Under the pieces are notes generated by a model that was not told the origin of the DNA, did not search any database, and was given only the letters and a program-made list of their open reading frames with translations. Positions 17,191 to 25,435 of a stretch of DNA of 64,000 nucleotides are shown one piece after another. The position numbers and the translations under genes are program-made. Positions within the stretch are counted from its first letter, which is position 1. Every line of letters starts with the position of its first letter. The stretch spans positions 124,001-188,000 of the forward strand of contig JARFNK010000009.1 in assembly GCA_029167225.1 (NCBI GenBank), written 5' to 3'. Source of the DNA: Sphingobium arseniciresistens. Its GTDB lineage: Bacteria; Pseudomonadota; Alphaproteobacteria; Sphingomonadales; Sphingomonadaceae.

Positions 17191-18330
17191 TCACATTTCT
17201 GCATTATCTTCGCGAGGCGCCTGCGGACGCATGGTGAGCGTGCCCGCCTCGAACAGGAATCCGGCGATATCCGGCTTGCCCGCTGCCTCCAGCACGGTCT
17301 GGATGATGATGAGCAGCGGCACCGCCAGCAGCGCGCCGATGGTCCCCCACACCCATCCCCAGAAGGAAAGCGACACCAGAATCAGCAGCGGGTTCATCGT
17401 CAGGCGACGCCCCAGTACCGTCGGCGTGATCGCGTTCGCCTCGACCAGATGGAACCCCACCTGCACCGCCGCCGGCATCAGCGCGACCCACACATCGTCG
17501 AACACCATCAATCCGCCCAGCGCCATCAGCACCGCCGCCAGGATCGGCCCGAAATAGGGCACGAAGTTGAGCAGCGCGACGATGCCGCCCCACATCAGCG
17601 GCGAAGGCATGCCGATGATATAGAAGGCCAGCGCCACGGAAAGCCCCAGGCTGATGTTGATCGTAGCGATGGTCAGCACATAGGCGGATGTCGCATCGAC
17701 CACATTCTGGATCACCCGCGCCACGGCGAGCGCGCCGTCGAAGCTGCCCCGGCTGCTGATCGTCCGCTTGCGCAGCTTGGTCCAGCCGGCGAGGAAGAAG
17801 TAGATGGCGAGCAGCGCGAAGAACATCTGGATGATGACGGACGGCGCGGAGGTCGCTGCGAACTGGAGGAGCGAGCGCGGGGCCTCGACCGCCGCCGTCT
17901 GCGCCGCCGCGACCGGGCCGCTCACCAGCATCTGCACCGTCTCGTCCACGAAGCGCTGCAGGTTGGAATAGAAATCGATCAGCGGCGCCAGGTTCGCCTG
18001 AATATGCGGGATGCGTTCGGGCAGGATGCGGAACCAGTCCGTCGCCGGCACGACGATCAGCACCAGCGCGGTATTGGCGACCAGCAGGAACAGGATGACG
18101 GCGATCGCCGCCGCCATGGCCGACGGCACGCCGCGCCGTTCCATCCATTCGAGGAACGGCACCAGCGCGATGGCGACGACAACCGCCGCCGTCAACGGCA
18201 TGAAGAACTCCGCGCCGGCACGCAGCGCGAAGGGCAAGGCAAGCAGCAGCCCGAGTCCGCCCGTCAGCGCCAGCGACGCCAGCAGGCGATCGCGCCGCCG
18301 GTCAATTTCCTGTCTATTGTCGTCTGCCAC
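17191..18330 (-). CDS. AI-2E family transporter (PerM/YdiK-like membrane protein)
   Basis: This is a polytopic inner-membrane protein of about 379 residues, of the AI-2E transporter (UPF0118) family. Hydrophobic segments cluster at the N-terminus (two to three helices) and in the C-terminal half (about four to five), separated by a large amphipathic region. The conserved C-terminal motif LLNFVPYFGPILAA is the family hallmark, followed by ANAITPTVLGRRLTMNPL. Members export autoinducer-2 or other small solutes, and some act in ion homeostasis, so the substrate here is open. I preferred a GTG start; a TTG 36 nt upstream is possible. It ends 10 nt before the tRNA-Asp promoter. Confidence 0.88.
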   Translation of the reverse strand: MADDNRQEIDRRRDRLLASLALTGGLGLLLALPFALRAGAEFFMPLTAAVVVAIALVPFLEWMERRGVPSAMAAAIAVILFLLVANTALVLIVVPATDWFRILPERIPHIQANLAPLIDFYSNLQRFVDETVQMLVSGPVAAAQTAAVEAPRSLLQFAATSAPSVIIQMFFALLAIYFFLAGWTKLRKRTISSRGSFDGALAVARVIQNVVDATSAYVLTIATINISLGLSVALAFYIIGMPSPLMWGGIVALLNFVPYFGPILAAVLMALGGLMVFDDVWVALMPAAVQVGFHLVEANAITPTVLGRRLTMNPLLILVSLSFWGWVWGTIGALLAVPLLIIIQTVLEAAGKPDIAGFLFEAGTLTMRPQAPREDNAEM

Positions 18331-18527
18331 CCTGCCCGCCGTTCCGGTGCCCCGTTTCAGGACCAACCGCCGTTACCCCATGCCGGAACGCGCGACCTGC
18401 ATCGTCCCTCCCGCAAATGGCGATTCCGGTTCCACCTGAACCGAATGTCGATTGATCTCGCGCCATCCTTGCCCCTGCCCCCGCGGGAAATCAATTGAGA
18501 CGGGAAATATGGCGCCCGCCATGTAAA

Positions 18528-18539
18528 CCAAATATTTGG
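18528..18539. promoter_or_regulatory. Palindrome upstream of the secreted DUF11-like gene
   Basis: CCAAATATTTGG is a perfect 12-bp palindrome about 50 nt before the start of the secreted protein gene, in the divergent spacer shared with the AI-2E family gene. It is AT-rich within a GC-rich stretch, so it may be an operator or part of a promoter. No regulator can be assigned. Confidence 0.3.
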
Positions 18540-18588
18540 CGACGCCGCTCTAAGCCGGTAGGGCGGAGCGGATTTCACCGGGGACGGC

Positions 18589-19107
18589 ATGTTCGGGCAG
18601 GCAAGGGTAGCAGGATCGGCGGCATTGGGCATGCTGGCAGCGGCGGCGACCGTCCCGGCGGGCGCGACCGTGCCGCAGGCCTCCCTGCCCTCCGCCGTGG
18701 CGCTCGATTCGCGCACCTATGTCGAGCGGGTGAGCACCGACCTGAACGGCCGGGCACGCCGCGTCCTCGCCGCCGCGGACCGGCTGGCACCGGGGGACCG
18801 GGTGGTGTTCGTCGTCCATTACCGCAATCGCGGCGATGCCCCGGTCGGCGGCTTCTATGTCACCAATCCGCTGCCCGCCCGCGTCCGGCTGGACCCGGCG
18901 CAGCTTGCCTCCGCTCCGACCGACATGGAGGTTTCCATCGATGGCGGCCAGCATTGGGGCCGGCTGGACGATTTCATGGTCGCGACCCCGCTGGGCGGCA
19001 CCCGCCGCGCCACCGCCGAAGACATCACCCATGTCCGCTGGAGCGTGAAGGCGCGCGTCGCGCCGGGCGACAGCGGGCGTATCGCCTGGCGCGGCGTCGT
19101 GCGCTGA
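18589..19107 (+). CDS. Secreted DUF11-like protein of unknown function
   Basis: This is a 172-residue protein with a probable signal peptide (hydrophobic stretch about 8-25, cleavage near AGA-TV). After it comes an immunoglobulin-like segment containing DRVVFVVHYRNRGDAPVGGFYVTN-type sequence, a pattern typical of DUF11/CARDB-like domains found in surface and secreted proteins. There are no cysteines, catalytic motifs or membrane anchor. The central phrase HYRNRGDAPVGGF resembles the 'translation of unresolved paired ends' repeats of DUF11 proteins. It stands alone between the AI-2E family gene and glpK. I cannot assign a role beyond the envelope or outside. Confidence 0.7.
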   Translation: MFGQARVAGSAALGMLAAAATVPAGATVPQASLPSAVALDSRTYVERVSTDLNGRARRVLAAADRLAPGDRVVFVVHYRNRGDAPVGGFYVTNPLPARVRLDPAQLASAPTDMEVSIDGGQHWGRLDDFMVATPLGGTRRATAEDITHVRWSVKARVAPGDSGRIAWRGVVR

Positions 19108-19203
19108 AGCGCCGCCTACCGCCCGCCATCTCCTGCCCCGAAAGCCCCTTCCCGCCCGGACATCCTGCCCCTAACCTTCCTCACAGAAACGGAGAGGACA
19201 TAG

Positions 19204-20736
19204 ATGGTGGCATCGGCAGCAGGCCCTGGACCTGGCGGAGGATTCGCCGATGACGATCGCCTGATCCTCGTCATCGACGCGGGGACGACATCGACGCGCG
19301 TGATGGTGTTCGGTCTCCACGGCCAGTGCGTCGCGCTCGCACAGGCGGAACTCACCCAATATTATCCCCAGTCGGGCCATGTCGAACATGATGCGTCGGA
19401 AATCTGGGACAAGACGCTGGCCTGCATCCGGCAGGCCGTCGGGGCGCTGCCCGACACGCGCCGCCTTGCCGCGCTGGGCATCACCAACCAGCGCGAGACT
19501 GTCGTCTTCTGGGATCGCAATAGCGGCCAGCCGCTCGCCCGCGCCATCGTGTGGCAGGACCGGCGCACTGCGGACCTGTGCGCTGACCTGCGCGAGGGCG
19601 GTCATGAGGCGCTGGTGCAGGCCCGCACCGGCCTGTTGATCGATCCCTATTTTTCCGCGAGCAAGATCCGCTGGGCACTCGATCACTGGCCGCAGCTTGC
19701 GCAGGCCGGCGACCGGCTGGCGGTCGGGACGGTCGAGAGCTATCTCGTCCACCGGCTGACCGGCGGCGTGCATGTCAGCGACGCCAGCAATGCCTCGCGC
19801 ACCAGCCTGATGGATGTCGACGCCGGTCGATGGGACGACGACCTGCTGCAACTCTTCGGCGTCGCGCCCGGCATCCTGCCCGAGATCACCGATAATATGG
19901 GCATGTTCGGCCATGCGGACAGCGCGCACTTCGGCCTCTCCCTGCCGATCTGCGGCCTTGCGGGCGACCAGCAGGCGGCGACCATCGGGCAGGCCTGCCT
20001 TGCGCCTGGGCAGTCGAAGGGCACCTATGGCACCGGCGCCTTCATCCTCTCCGTCACCGGCACGCAGCGCGCGCAAAGCCGCAACCGTCTGCTCTCGACC
20101 GTGCTCTGGCAGCAGGGCGGGACGCGCCATTATGCGTTGGAGGGCGCCATCTTCGTGGCCGGCAGCCTGATCCAGTGGCTGCGCGACACGCTGGGGCTGA
20201 TCGCCACCGCCGGGGAAAGCGCGGCGCTGGCGGCGAGCGTCGCCGACAATGGCGGCGTGGTGATGGTGCCGGCCATGACGGGCCTTGGCGCACCCTATTG
20301 GCGGCCGGACGTGCGCGGGCAGATGACGGGACTGAGCTTCGGCGCCGGACGCGGCCACATCATCCGCGCGGCGCTGGAGGCAATGGCGCACCAGACCCAT
20401 GACCTGCAGACCGCCTTCGCCGCCGACGGCGCGCCCTGGCGGAGCCTGGCGATCGACGGCGGCATGGCCGCGAACGACTGGATGGCGCAGGATCTGGCGG
20501 ACATGCTGGGCATCCCGATCATGCGACCGGATTGCATCGAGACGACGGCCAAGGGCGCTGCAATGCTGGCGGCGGTGGGCGCAGGACTGTTCCGCGACCT
20601 GCCCAGTGCAGCACATGCGATGACCGGGCGGGTGCAGCGCTTCACCCCGGCGATGGAAGAAAGGGTGCGGGAGCAGCGGCTGACGGCGTGGCGGGGCACG
20701 GTGGACGGCGCGTTATGGCAGGCGGGGACAGGATAA
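19204..20736 (+). CDS. glpK: Glycerol kinase
   Basis: Glycerol kinase phosphorylates glycerol to sn-glycerol 3-phosphate, the first step of its catabolism. The 510-residue protein is of the FGGY family: the N-terminal phosphate-binding DAGTTSTRVMVF, then GITNQRETVVFWDR and ARAIVWQDRRT near the substrate site, AGDQQAATIGQACLAPGQSKGTYGTG in the second domain, and the C-terminal DGGMAANDWMAQ signature. About 18 extra residues precede the family core. A GGAGAGG ribosome site precedes the ATG. Neither glpF nor glpD is adjacent, so it may be an isolated gene here. It is convergent with the bkd operon, separated by a REP-like palindrome. Confidence 0.94.
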   Translation: MVASAAGPGPGGGFADDDRLILVIDAGTTSTRVMVFGLHGQCVALAQAELTQYYPQSGHVEHDASEIWDKTLACIRQAVGALPDTRRLAALGITNQRETVVFWDRNSGQPLARAIVWQDRRTADLCADLREGGHEALVQARTGLLIDPYFSASKIRWALDHWPQLAQAGDRLAVGTVESYLVHRLTGGVHVSDASNASRTSLMDVDAGRWDDDLLQLFGVAPGILPEITDNMGMFGHADSAHFGLSLPICGLAGDQQAATIGQACLAPGQSKGTYGTGAFILSVTGTQRAQSRNRLLSTVLWQQGGTRHYALEGAIFVAGSLIQWLRDTLGLIATAGESAALAASVADNGGVVMVPAMTGLGAPYWRPDVRGQMTGLSFGAGRGHIIRAALEAMAHQTHDLQTAFAADGAPWRSLAIDGGMAANDWMAQDLADMLGIPIMRPDCIETTAKGAAMLAAVGAGLFRDLPSAAHAMTGRVQRFTPAMEERVREQRLTAWRGTVDGALWQAGTG

Positions 20737-20831
20737 CCGAGGGAACCACGCCCGCGGCAGGCGCGGACCATATCCTGCAAATGCGGCGCCGGAAGGGATT
20801 GAGAACGTCTCTCCTTTCCCATGGCGCACCG

Positions 20832-20903
20832 TGTTCCTGCGCAGGCACGAACCCAGGATGGCCAAGCGGTTCCTCGCCCTGGGTTCCTGCCTGCGCAGGA
20901 ACA
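20832..20903. repeat. REP-like palindromic element between glpK and the E2 gene
   Basis: Two 26-nt arms (20832-20857 and 20878-20903), complementary except for one position, surround a 20-nt spacer. Each arm is itself partly palindromic (TTCCTGCGCAGG...GGAA type) and ends in CCCAGG at the inner side. The same architecture (CTCCTGCG...GCAGGAG with CCCAGGG) recurs inside the E2 gene 1 kb away, so the two belong to one family. Lying between convergent genes, it could also act as a transcript-end hairpin. Confidence 0.85.
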
Positions 20904-20962
20904 CAAAACGGACCCTTATTCTGAATAAGGCGGACCGCCGCTCGGCCCCGGATCACGCTCAC

Positions 20963-22312
20963 TCAGTCGGCGAACAGCAGCACCGGCGTTTCCAGCAGGC
21001 CGCGGACCGCCTGGACGAAGCTCGCCGCATCCCAGCCGTCGACGACGCGATGGTCGCAGCTGATCGACAGGTTCATCAGCTTGGCGGCAACGACCTCCTT
21101 GCCCCGGAACACCGGCCGCTCGATCACCCGGTTCGGGCCGATGATCGCGACTTCCGGGCGATTGATGACCGGGGTGGTGGCGATGCCGCCCAGCGGGCCG
21201 AGCGACGTGACCGTCAGCGTCGAGCCGGAAAGCTCCTCGCTCTTCGCCTTGCCGCTGCGGGCGGCATCGGCAAGGCGGGTGATTTCCGCCGCGAGCTGCC
21301 ACACATTGCGGTCCTGCGCGTTTCGGATCACCGGCACCATCAGGCCCGCGTCGGTCTGCGTCGCCATGCCCAGATGGACCGCGCCGTGGCGGGTGACGAC
21401 GCCCGCCTTGTCATCATAGCGGGCGTTGATCATCGGAAAATCGGGCAAGGCCTTGCACATCGCCACGATCAGCAGCGGCAGCATGGTGAGTTTCGGCCTC
21501 TCCCCGCGCACGGCATTGAGGTCCGCGCGCATCGCCTCCAGCGCCGTCACGTCGATTTCCTCGACATAGGTAAAATGCGGGATGTTGCGTTTCGAGGCTG
21601 CCATATTCTCGGCGATGCGGCGGCGCATGCCGATGACCTTCACCGCCTCGTCGGCGCGCGTGGCGGAGCACCCCGCGGGTCGATAGCCCTGCCCCTGCCC
21701 ATAGAGCAGGAAGGCGTCGAGATCGGCATGGCGGACATGGTCGCCGGCGGCCTTCACCTGGGCGAGGTCGATACCCAGATCCTTCGCGCGGGCGCGCACG
21801 GCGGGGGATGCGAGGATGATAGCAGCCGGGGTTTGGGTTTCATCCCGCACTTCGCCGTGCTCCTGCGAACGCAGGAGGCCCTCGTTCTCATGCTCCTGCG
21901 AACGCAGGAGCCCAGGGCCAGATTGCGCGACATCACCCTGGGCTCCTGCGTCCGCAGGAGCACGAGGCGGTTCGGGAAGGGCAGGCGCGGCGATCGCCGC
22001 TTCGCCCGGCGTTTCGGCCGCGATCGCTTCCTGCGACGACGCGGATGCTGGCGCTTCCACGGCGCCCTCCCCCTCCGTCTCGATCACCACCAGCATCGCG
22101 CCGATCGGCACCTGATCGCCCGGCTCGCCCGCCAGCTCTACCACCGTCCCGGCGACAGGCGATTCCATCGCCACGGTCGCCTTGTCGGTCATCATGTCGG
22201 CGATTTCCTGGTCTTCCTCGACCCGGTCGCCCAGCTTCACGTGCCAGCCGACGATCTCGGCTTCGGAAATGCCCTCGCCAATGTCGGGCAGGCGAAAGGT
22301 GAACAGCGCCAT
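20963..22312 (-). CDS. bkdB: Branched-chain 2-oxoacid dehydrogenase E2 (dihydrolipoyl acyltransferase)
   Basis: E2 is the acyltransferase core of the branched-chain 2-oxoacid dehydrogenase complex, passing acyl groups from E1 to CoA. In order it has a lipoyl domain (residues 1-80, lipoylated Lys44 in MMTDKATVAM), a linker, a peripheral subunit-binding domain (about 166-200, ASPAVRARAKDLGIDL) and the catalytic domain with SISCDHRVVDG near the C-terminus. The linker (about residues 117-152) is encoded by palindromic repeats and reads LLRSQEH twice. Frame and key residues are intact, so it should be functional. E1 sequences upstream point to branched-chain rather than pyruvate specificity. No E3 gene is adjacent. 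Confidence 0.92.
   Translation of the reverse strand: MALFTFRLPDIGEGISEAEIVGWHVKLGDRVEEDQEIADMMTDKATVAMESPVAGTVVELAGEPGDQVPIGAMLVVIETEGEGAVEAPASASSQEAIAAETPGEAAIAAPALPEPPRAPADAGAQGDVAQSGPGLLRSQEHENEGLLRSQEHGEVRDETQTPAAIILASPAVRARAKDLGIDLAQVKAAGDHVRHADLDAFLLYGQGQGYRPAGCSATRADEAVKVIGMRRRIAENMAASKRNIPHFTYVEEIDVTALEAMRADLNAVRGERPKLTMLPLLIVAMCKALPDFPMINARYDDKAGVVTRHGAVHLGMATQTDAGLMVPVIRNAQDRNVWQLAAEITRLADAARSGKAKSEELSGSTLTVTSLGPLGGIATTPVINRPEVAIIGPNRVIERPVFRGKEVVAAKLMNLSISCDHRVVDGWDAASFVQAVRGLLETPVLLFAD
21858..21962. repeat. REP-like palindromes inside the E2 coding sequence
   Basis: A copy of TGCTCCTGCGAACGCAGGAG (21858-21877) is followed by a larger palindrome: a 27-nt arm at 21891-21917 and its complement at 21936-21962, with one mismatch and an 18-nt loop. 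Both the hairpin core and the CCCAGGG inner end match the element at 20832-20903. The insert keeps the reading frame and lies in the flexible linker between the lipoyl and E3-binding domains of E2. Confidence 0.85.
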
Positions 22313-22316
22313 CGGG

Positions 22317-23402
22317 TCAGTCCTTCATGATCTTGGCAAGGGCCTCGCGGATGCGGACCGGCCCCGGAAAATAGGCCCATTCCAAGCTGTGCGGATAAGG
22401 CGTATCGAAGCCGGTCACGCGCTCGATCGGCGCCTCGAGATGGTAGAAGCAGCGCTCCTGCACCAAGGCGGAAAGCTCAGCGCCGAAGCCGCTGGTCCGC
22501 GTCGCCTCATGCACGATCAGGCAGCGCCCGGTCTTCTTCACCGATGCCTCGATCGCCTCGATGTCCAGCGGAACGAGCGTGCGCAGGTCGATGATCTCCG
22601 CGTCGATGCCGCTCTCGGCCACCGTATCGGCGACCACATGCACCATCGTACCATAGCACAGGATGGTCAGCGCATCCCCGGCGCGCACCGTGCGCGCCTT
22701 GCCCAGCGGGATGCGGTAATAGCCGTCCGGCACCTGCGCGTCGGCATGGCCGGCCCAGTTTTTCGACGGGCGGTCATAATGGCCATCGAAGGGCCCGTTA
22801 TAGATGCGCTTGGGCTCGAAGAAGATTGTGGGATCATTATCCTCGATTGCCGCGATGAGCAGGCCCTTGGCGTCATAAGGCGTCGATGGGATCACCGTCT
22901 TCACGCCCGAGACATGGGTGAAGATGCCCTCCGGGCTCTGGCTGTGCGTCTGCCCGCCGAAGATGCCGCCGCCAAAGGGCGACCGCACCGTCATCGGTGC
23001 GATGAACTCACCCGCGGAGCGGTAGCGCAGCCGTGCGGCTTCCGACACCAGCTGGTCGAGCGCCGGGTAGATATAGTCGGCGAACTGGATTTCGGGCACC
23101 GGACGCAGGCCATAGGCGCCCATGCCCACCGCGACGCCGATGATCCCGCATTCGGTGATCGGCGTGTCGAACACCCGGTTCTTGCCATATTTCGCCTGCA
23201 ACCCCGCCGTCGCGCGAAAGACTCCGCCGAAATAGCCGACATCCTCGCCCATCACGACCACGGCGGGGTCGCGCGCCATCATCACGTCGAGCGCGCTGTT
23301 GATCGCCTGGATCATGTTCATCTGCCGCACGTCGCCGGGCTCGGCATTGCCGGCATCGTTGGCGACATCGGCGGGGAGAAGCTGTGTTTCCATGTCGCTC
23401 AT
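22317..23402 (-). CDS. bkdA2: Branched-chain 2-oxoacid dehydrogenase E1 beta subunit
   Basis: This is the beta subunit of the thiamine-diphosphate E1 component, which decarboxylates branched-chain 2-oxo acids. The 361-residue protein has the transketolase pyrimidine domain (MNMIQAINSALDVMM, VMGEDVGYFGGVF), then TPITECGIIGVAVGMGAYGL and the C-terminal domain TGRCLIVHEATRTSGFGAEL. These are characteristic of BkdA2/BCKDHB rather than PdhB. The start ATG overlaps the E1 alpha stop (ATGA). The E2 gene begins 4 nt after its stop. Confidence 0.92.
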   Translation of the reverse strand: MSDMETQLLPADVANDAGNAEPGDVRQMNMIQAINSALDVMMARDPAVVVMGEDVGYFGGVFRATAGLQAKYGKNRVFDTPITECGIIGVAVGMGAYGLRPVPEIQFADYIYPALDQLVSEAARLRYRSAGEFIAPMTVRSPFGGGIFGGQTHSQSPEGIFTHVSGVKTVIPSTPYDAKGLLIAAIEDNDPTIFFEPKRIYNGPFDGHYDRPSKNWAGHADAQVPDGYYRIPLGKARTVRAGDALTILCYGTMVHVVADTVAESGIDAEIIDLRTLVPLDIEAIEASVKKTGRCLIVHEATRTSGFGAELSALVQERCFYHLEAPIERVTGFDTPYPHSLEWAYFPGPVRIREALAKIMKD

Positions 23403-24670
23403 ATTCCCGCCGCCTTGCGCTCGCGCATCATCTGCTCGGACTGCTCGCGCAGGTGCCAGGGCATTTCCTCGAACACGCCCTCGAACATCGTTTCGAACGG
23501 CTGGTGCAGGCCATGGCCCAGGATGCCGTTCTTCTCCGCCGTGCGCGCGGCCTCCTTCACATGGGCGGCAAGTTCCAGGTCCATGGCCGCCTGGCGCTCC
23601 TCGTCCCAGATGCCGATGCGGATGCAGTGATCCTTCAGCCGCTTGATCGGGTCGCCCAGCGGCCATGCGCTGGCCTCTCCGGCGGAGCGATACTGGCTGG
23701 GGTCGTCCGACGTGCTGTGCCCCTCGACCCGATAGGTGAAATGCTCGATCAAGGTCGGCCCGGCATTGCCGCGCGCCCGGTCGGCGGCCCAGCGGGTGGC
23801 GGCATAGACGGCGAGCGGATCATTGCCGTCGACCCTGAGGCCCGCAATGCCATAGCCCACCGCACGCGCGGCGAAGGTCGTGTTCTCGCCGCCCGCAAAG
23901 CCGGAAAAGCTGCTGATCGCCCACTGGTTGTTGACGATGTTCATGATCACCGGCGCGCGATAGACGCTGGCGAAGGTGCAGGCGGAATGGAAGTCGCCCT
24001 CCGCCGTCGATCCCTCGCCGCACCATGTCGCCGCGATGCGCGTGTCCCCGCGGGAGGCGCTGGCCATCGCCCAGCCCACCGCCTGCGGCCATTGCGTGGT
24101 GAGATTGCCGGAGATCGAGAAGAAGCCCGCCTCCCGCACCGAATACATGATCGGCAGCTGCCGGCCCATCAGCCGGTCGGCACTGTTGGAATAGATCTGG
24201 TTCATCATGTCGACGATGTCCCAGTCGCGCGCGATCAAGATGCCCTGCTGGCGATAGCTGGGGAAACACATGTCGTCGCGATCCAGCGCCAGCGCGGCGG
24301 CGACGGCAACGGCCTCCTCGCCGGTGGACTTCATGTAGAAGCTGGTCTTGCCCTGTCGCTGGGCGCGGAACATGCGCTCGTCAAAAGCGCGGGTCAGCGC
24401 CATGGCGCGCAGCATCCGCAGCAGCGTCTCGGGCGGCAGCTTGGGGTTCCAGGCGCCGACCGCGTCGCCGGCGTCGTCCAGCACGCGGATCAGGCCGTAG
24501 GCGAGCGGCGTGATATCGGCCGGCGCGGCGGCTTCATCCGGGCGCGGCGCGGCATCGGCGGCGGGGATGTCGAAATCGGCGAAGTCGGCCGTGTCACCGG
24601 GGCGAAAACGCGGCTCCGGTACGTGCAGACTGAGCGGCGGAAGGTTCCGGCCGTCCTTGGCTTCCATCAT
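23399..24670 (-). CDS. bkdA1: Branched-chain 2-oxoacid dehydrogenase E1 alpha subunit
   Basis: This is the alpha subunit of E1, providing the TPP-binding half of the active site. Of 423 residues, the first about 70 form an N-terminal extension of the kind seen in bacterial BCKDH E1 alpha. Then come FYMKSTGEEAVAVAAA, the TPP/metal region WCGEGSTAEGDFHSACTFASV...NIVNNQWAIS, and RVEGHSTSDDPSQYR, the loop that carries regulatory serines in mammals. Two adjacent ATG codons follow a GGAGCAGGA ribosome site; I used the first. It heads the operon and has a well-formed promoter 50-80 nt upstream. Confidence 0.93.
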   Translation of the reverse strand: MMEAKDGRNLPPLSLHVPEPRFRPGDTADFADFDIPAADAAPRPDEAAAPADITPLAYGLIRVLDDAGDAVGAWNPKLPPETLLRMLRAMALTRAFDERMFRAQRQGKTSFYMKSTGEEAVAVAAALALDRDDMCFPSYRQQGILIARDWDIVDMMNQIYSNSADRLMGRQLPIMYSVREAGFFSISGNLTTQWPQAVGWAMASASRGDTRIAATWCGEGSTAEGDFHSACTFASVYRAPVIMNIVNNQWAISSFSGFAGGENTTFAARAVGYGIAGLRVDGNDPLAVYAATRWAADRARGNAGPTLIEHFTYRVEGHSTSDDPSQYRSAGEASAWPLGDPIKRLKDHCIRIGIWDEERQAAMDLELAAHVKEAARTAEKNGILGHGLHQPFETMFEGVFEEMPWHLREQSEQMMRERKAAGI

Positions 24671-24699
24671 TCCTGCTCCCGTGCAGCCCTTGCTGCATC

Positions 24700-24751
24700 G
24701 CAATAATATTGCTTTATAGAGGCATTATATTACAGGAATGACAAAAGGCAA
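24700..24751 (-). promoter_or_regulatory. Promoter and putative operator of the bkd operon
   Basis: On the minus strand a -35 TTGCCT (24746-24751), a 16-nt spacer and a perfect TATAAT -10 (24724-24729) are visible. Just downstream, about at the expected start point, lies the 13-bp palindrome GCAAT-AAT-ATTGC (24700-24712), which could hold a repressor. An Lrp-type regulator is common for bkd operons, but none is encoded here. The rest of the spacer up to 24917 shows nothing recognisable. Confidence 0.6.
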
Positions 24752-24917
24752 GTCTTGCTGTCCTATTGCGGAATATCCCGTCCTGACGTGCAACAAACGC
24801 ATGAAATTGCAGGGCGATCCCGCCATGGCCCTGGCGACGCCGACGGCCGTCGCAACGGGCGCGACCCGAACGCGCAGCTGCACGTCTTCATGACGGCGTG
24901 TGATTCGACGGTTGGCC

Positions 24918-25313
24918 TCAGCCCGCCAACGGGCTCACCATCGCGCGCGCCATGTGGCCCATCGCATCGACCAGCCTTGCCTGCAGTTCCGGGGCGATCC
25001 CGTCCTGCCCGGCGAGCGCGCGGCTCATCGCCTCGGACCATTGCGCGGCGAGCGCCGTGTCGATCTGAAAGGCGCGGTGGATCGACATCACGCATTGGCC
25101 GCGATCGAACCAGTCGCGCGGACCGCCAAGCCATCCCGCCATGAACCGCGTCAGCCCGTTGCGTACCGGAGCAAGATCCGCCGCATGCAACGCCCGCAGC
25201 CGGGCATAGGCGGGGTCACGGTCCATGATGTCGTAGAATCGATTGACGATCTCGGCCACGGCAGCCTCCCCGCCGATCGCGTCATAGGGCGTGGTGGCGA
25301 TGGTGGCGTTCAT
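24918..25313 (-). CDS. Group II truncated haemoglobin
   Basis: This is a 131-residue 2-on-2 globin of the trHbO (group II) type, which binds oxygen or NO at a haem. Features seen are the N-terminal TTPYDAIGG, the F/Y-rich NRFYDIMDRDP helix, FMAGWLGGP with the conserved Trp/Gly-Gly-Pro, and MSIHRAF with the proximal histidine region. Roles in oxygen delivery or NO and peroxide defence are described for the family; none is shown here. The start was placed at MNATIATTPY, close to the family N-terminus. It is isolated between the bkd promoter and prpE, on the same strand as prpE. Confidence 0.9.
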   Translation of the reverse strand: MNATIATTPYDAIGGEAAVAEIVNRFYDIMDRDPAYARLRALHAADLAPVRNGLTRFMAGWLGGPRDWFDRGQCVMSIHRAFQIDTALAAQWSEAMSRALAGQDGIAPELQARLVDAMGHMARAMVSPLAG

Positions 25314-25435
25314 GGCAATGCGGCTCCGTGGCTGGCAGGCGGAGCGGTCAGCCTGCCCCTCGCCCCGCGCGCCTGCATTGACCGGGATCAAAGATGGCCG
25401 GCCCGTCCCCCAAGCCGATCAGGCCGGCGGGCCCT

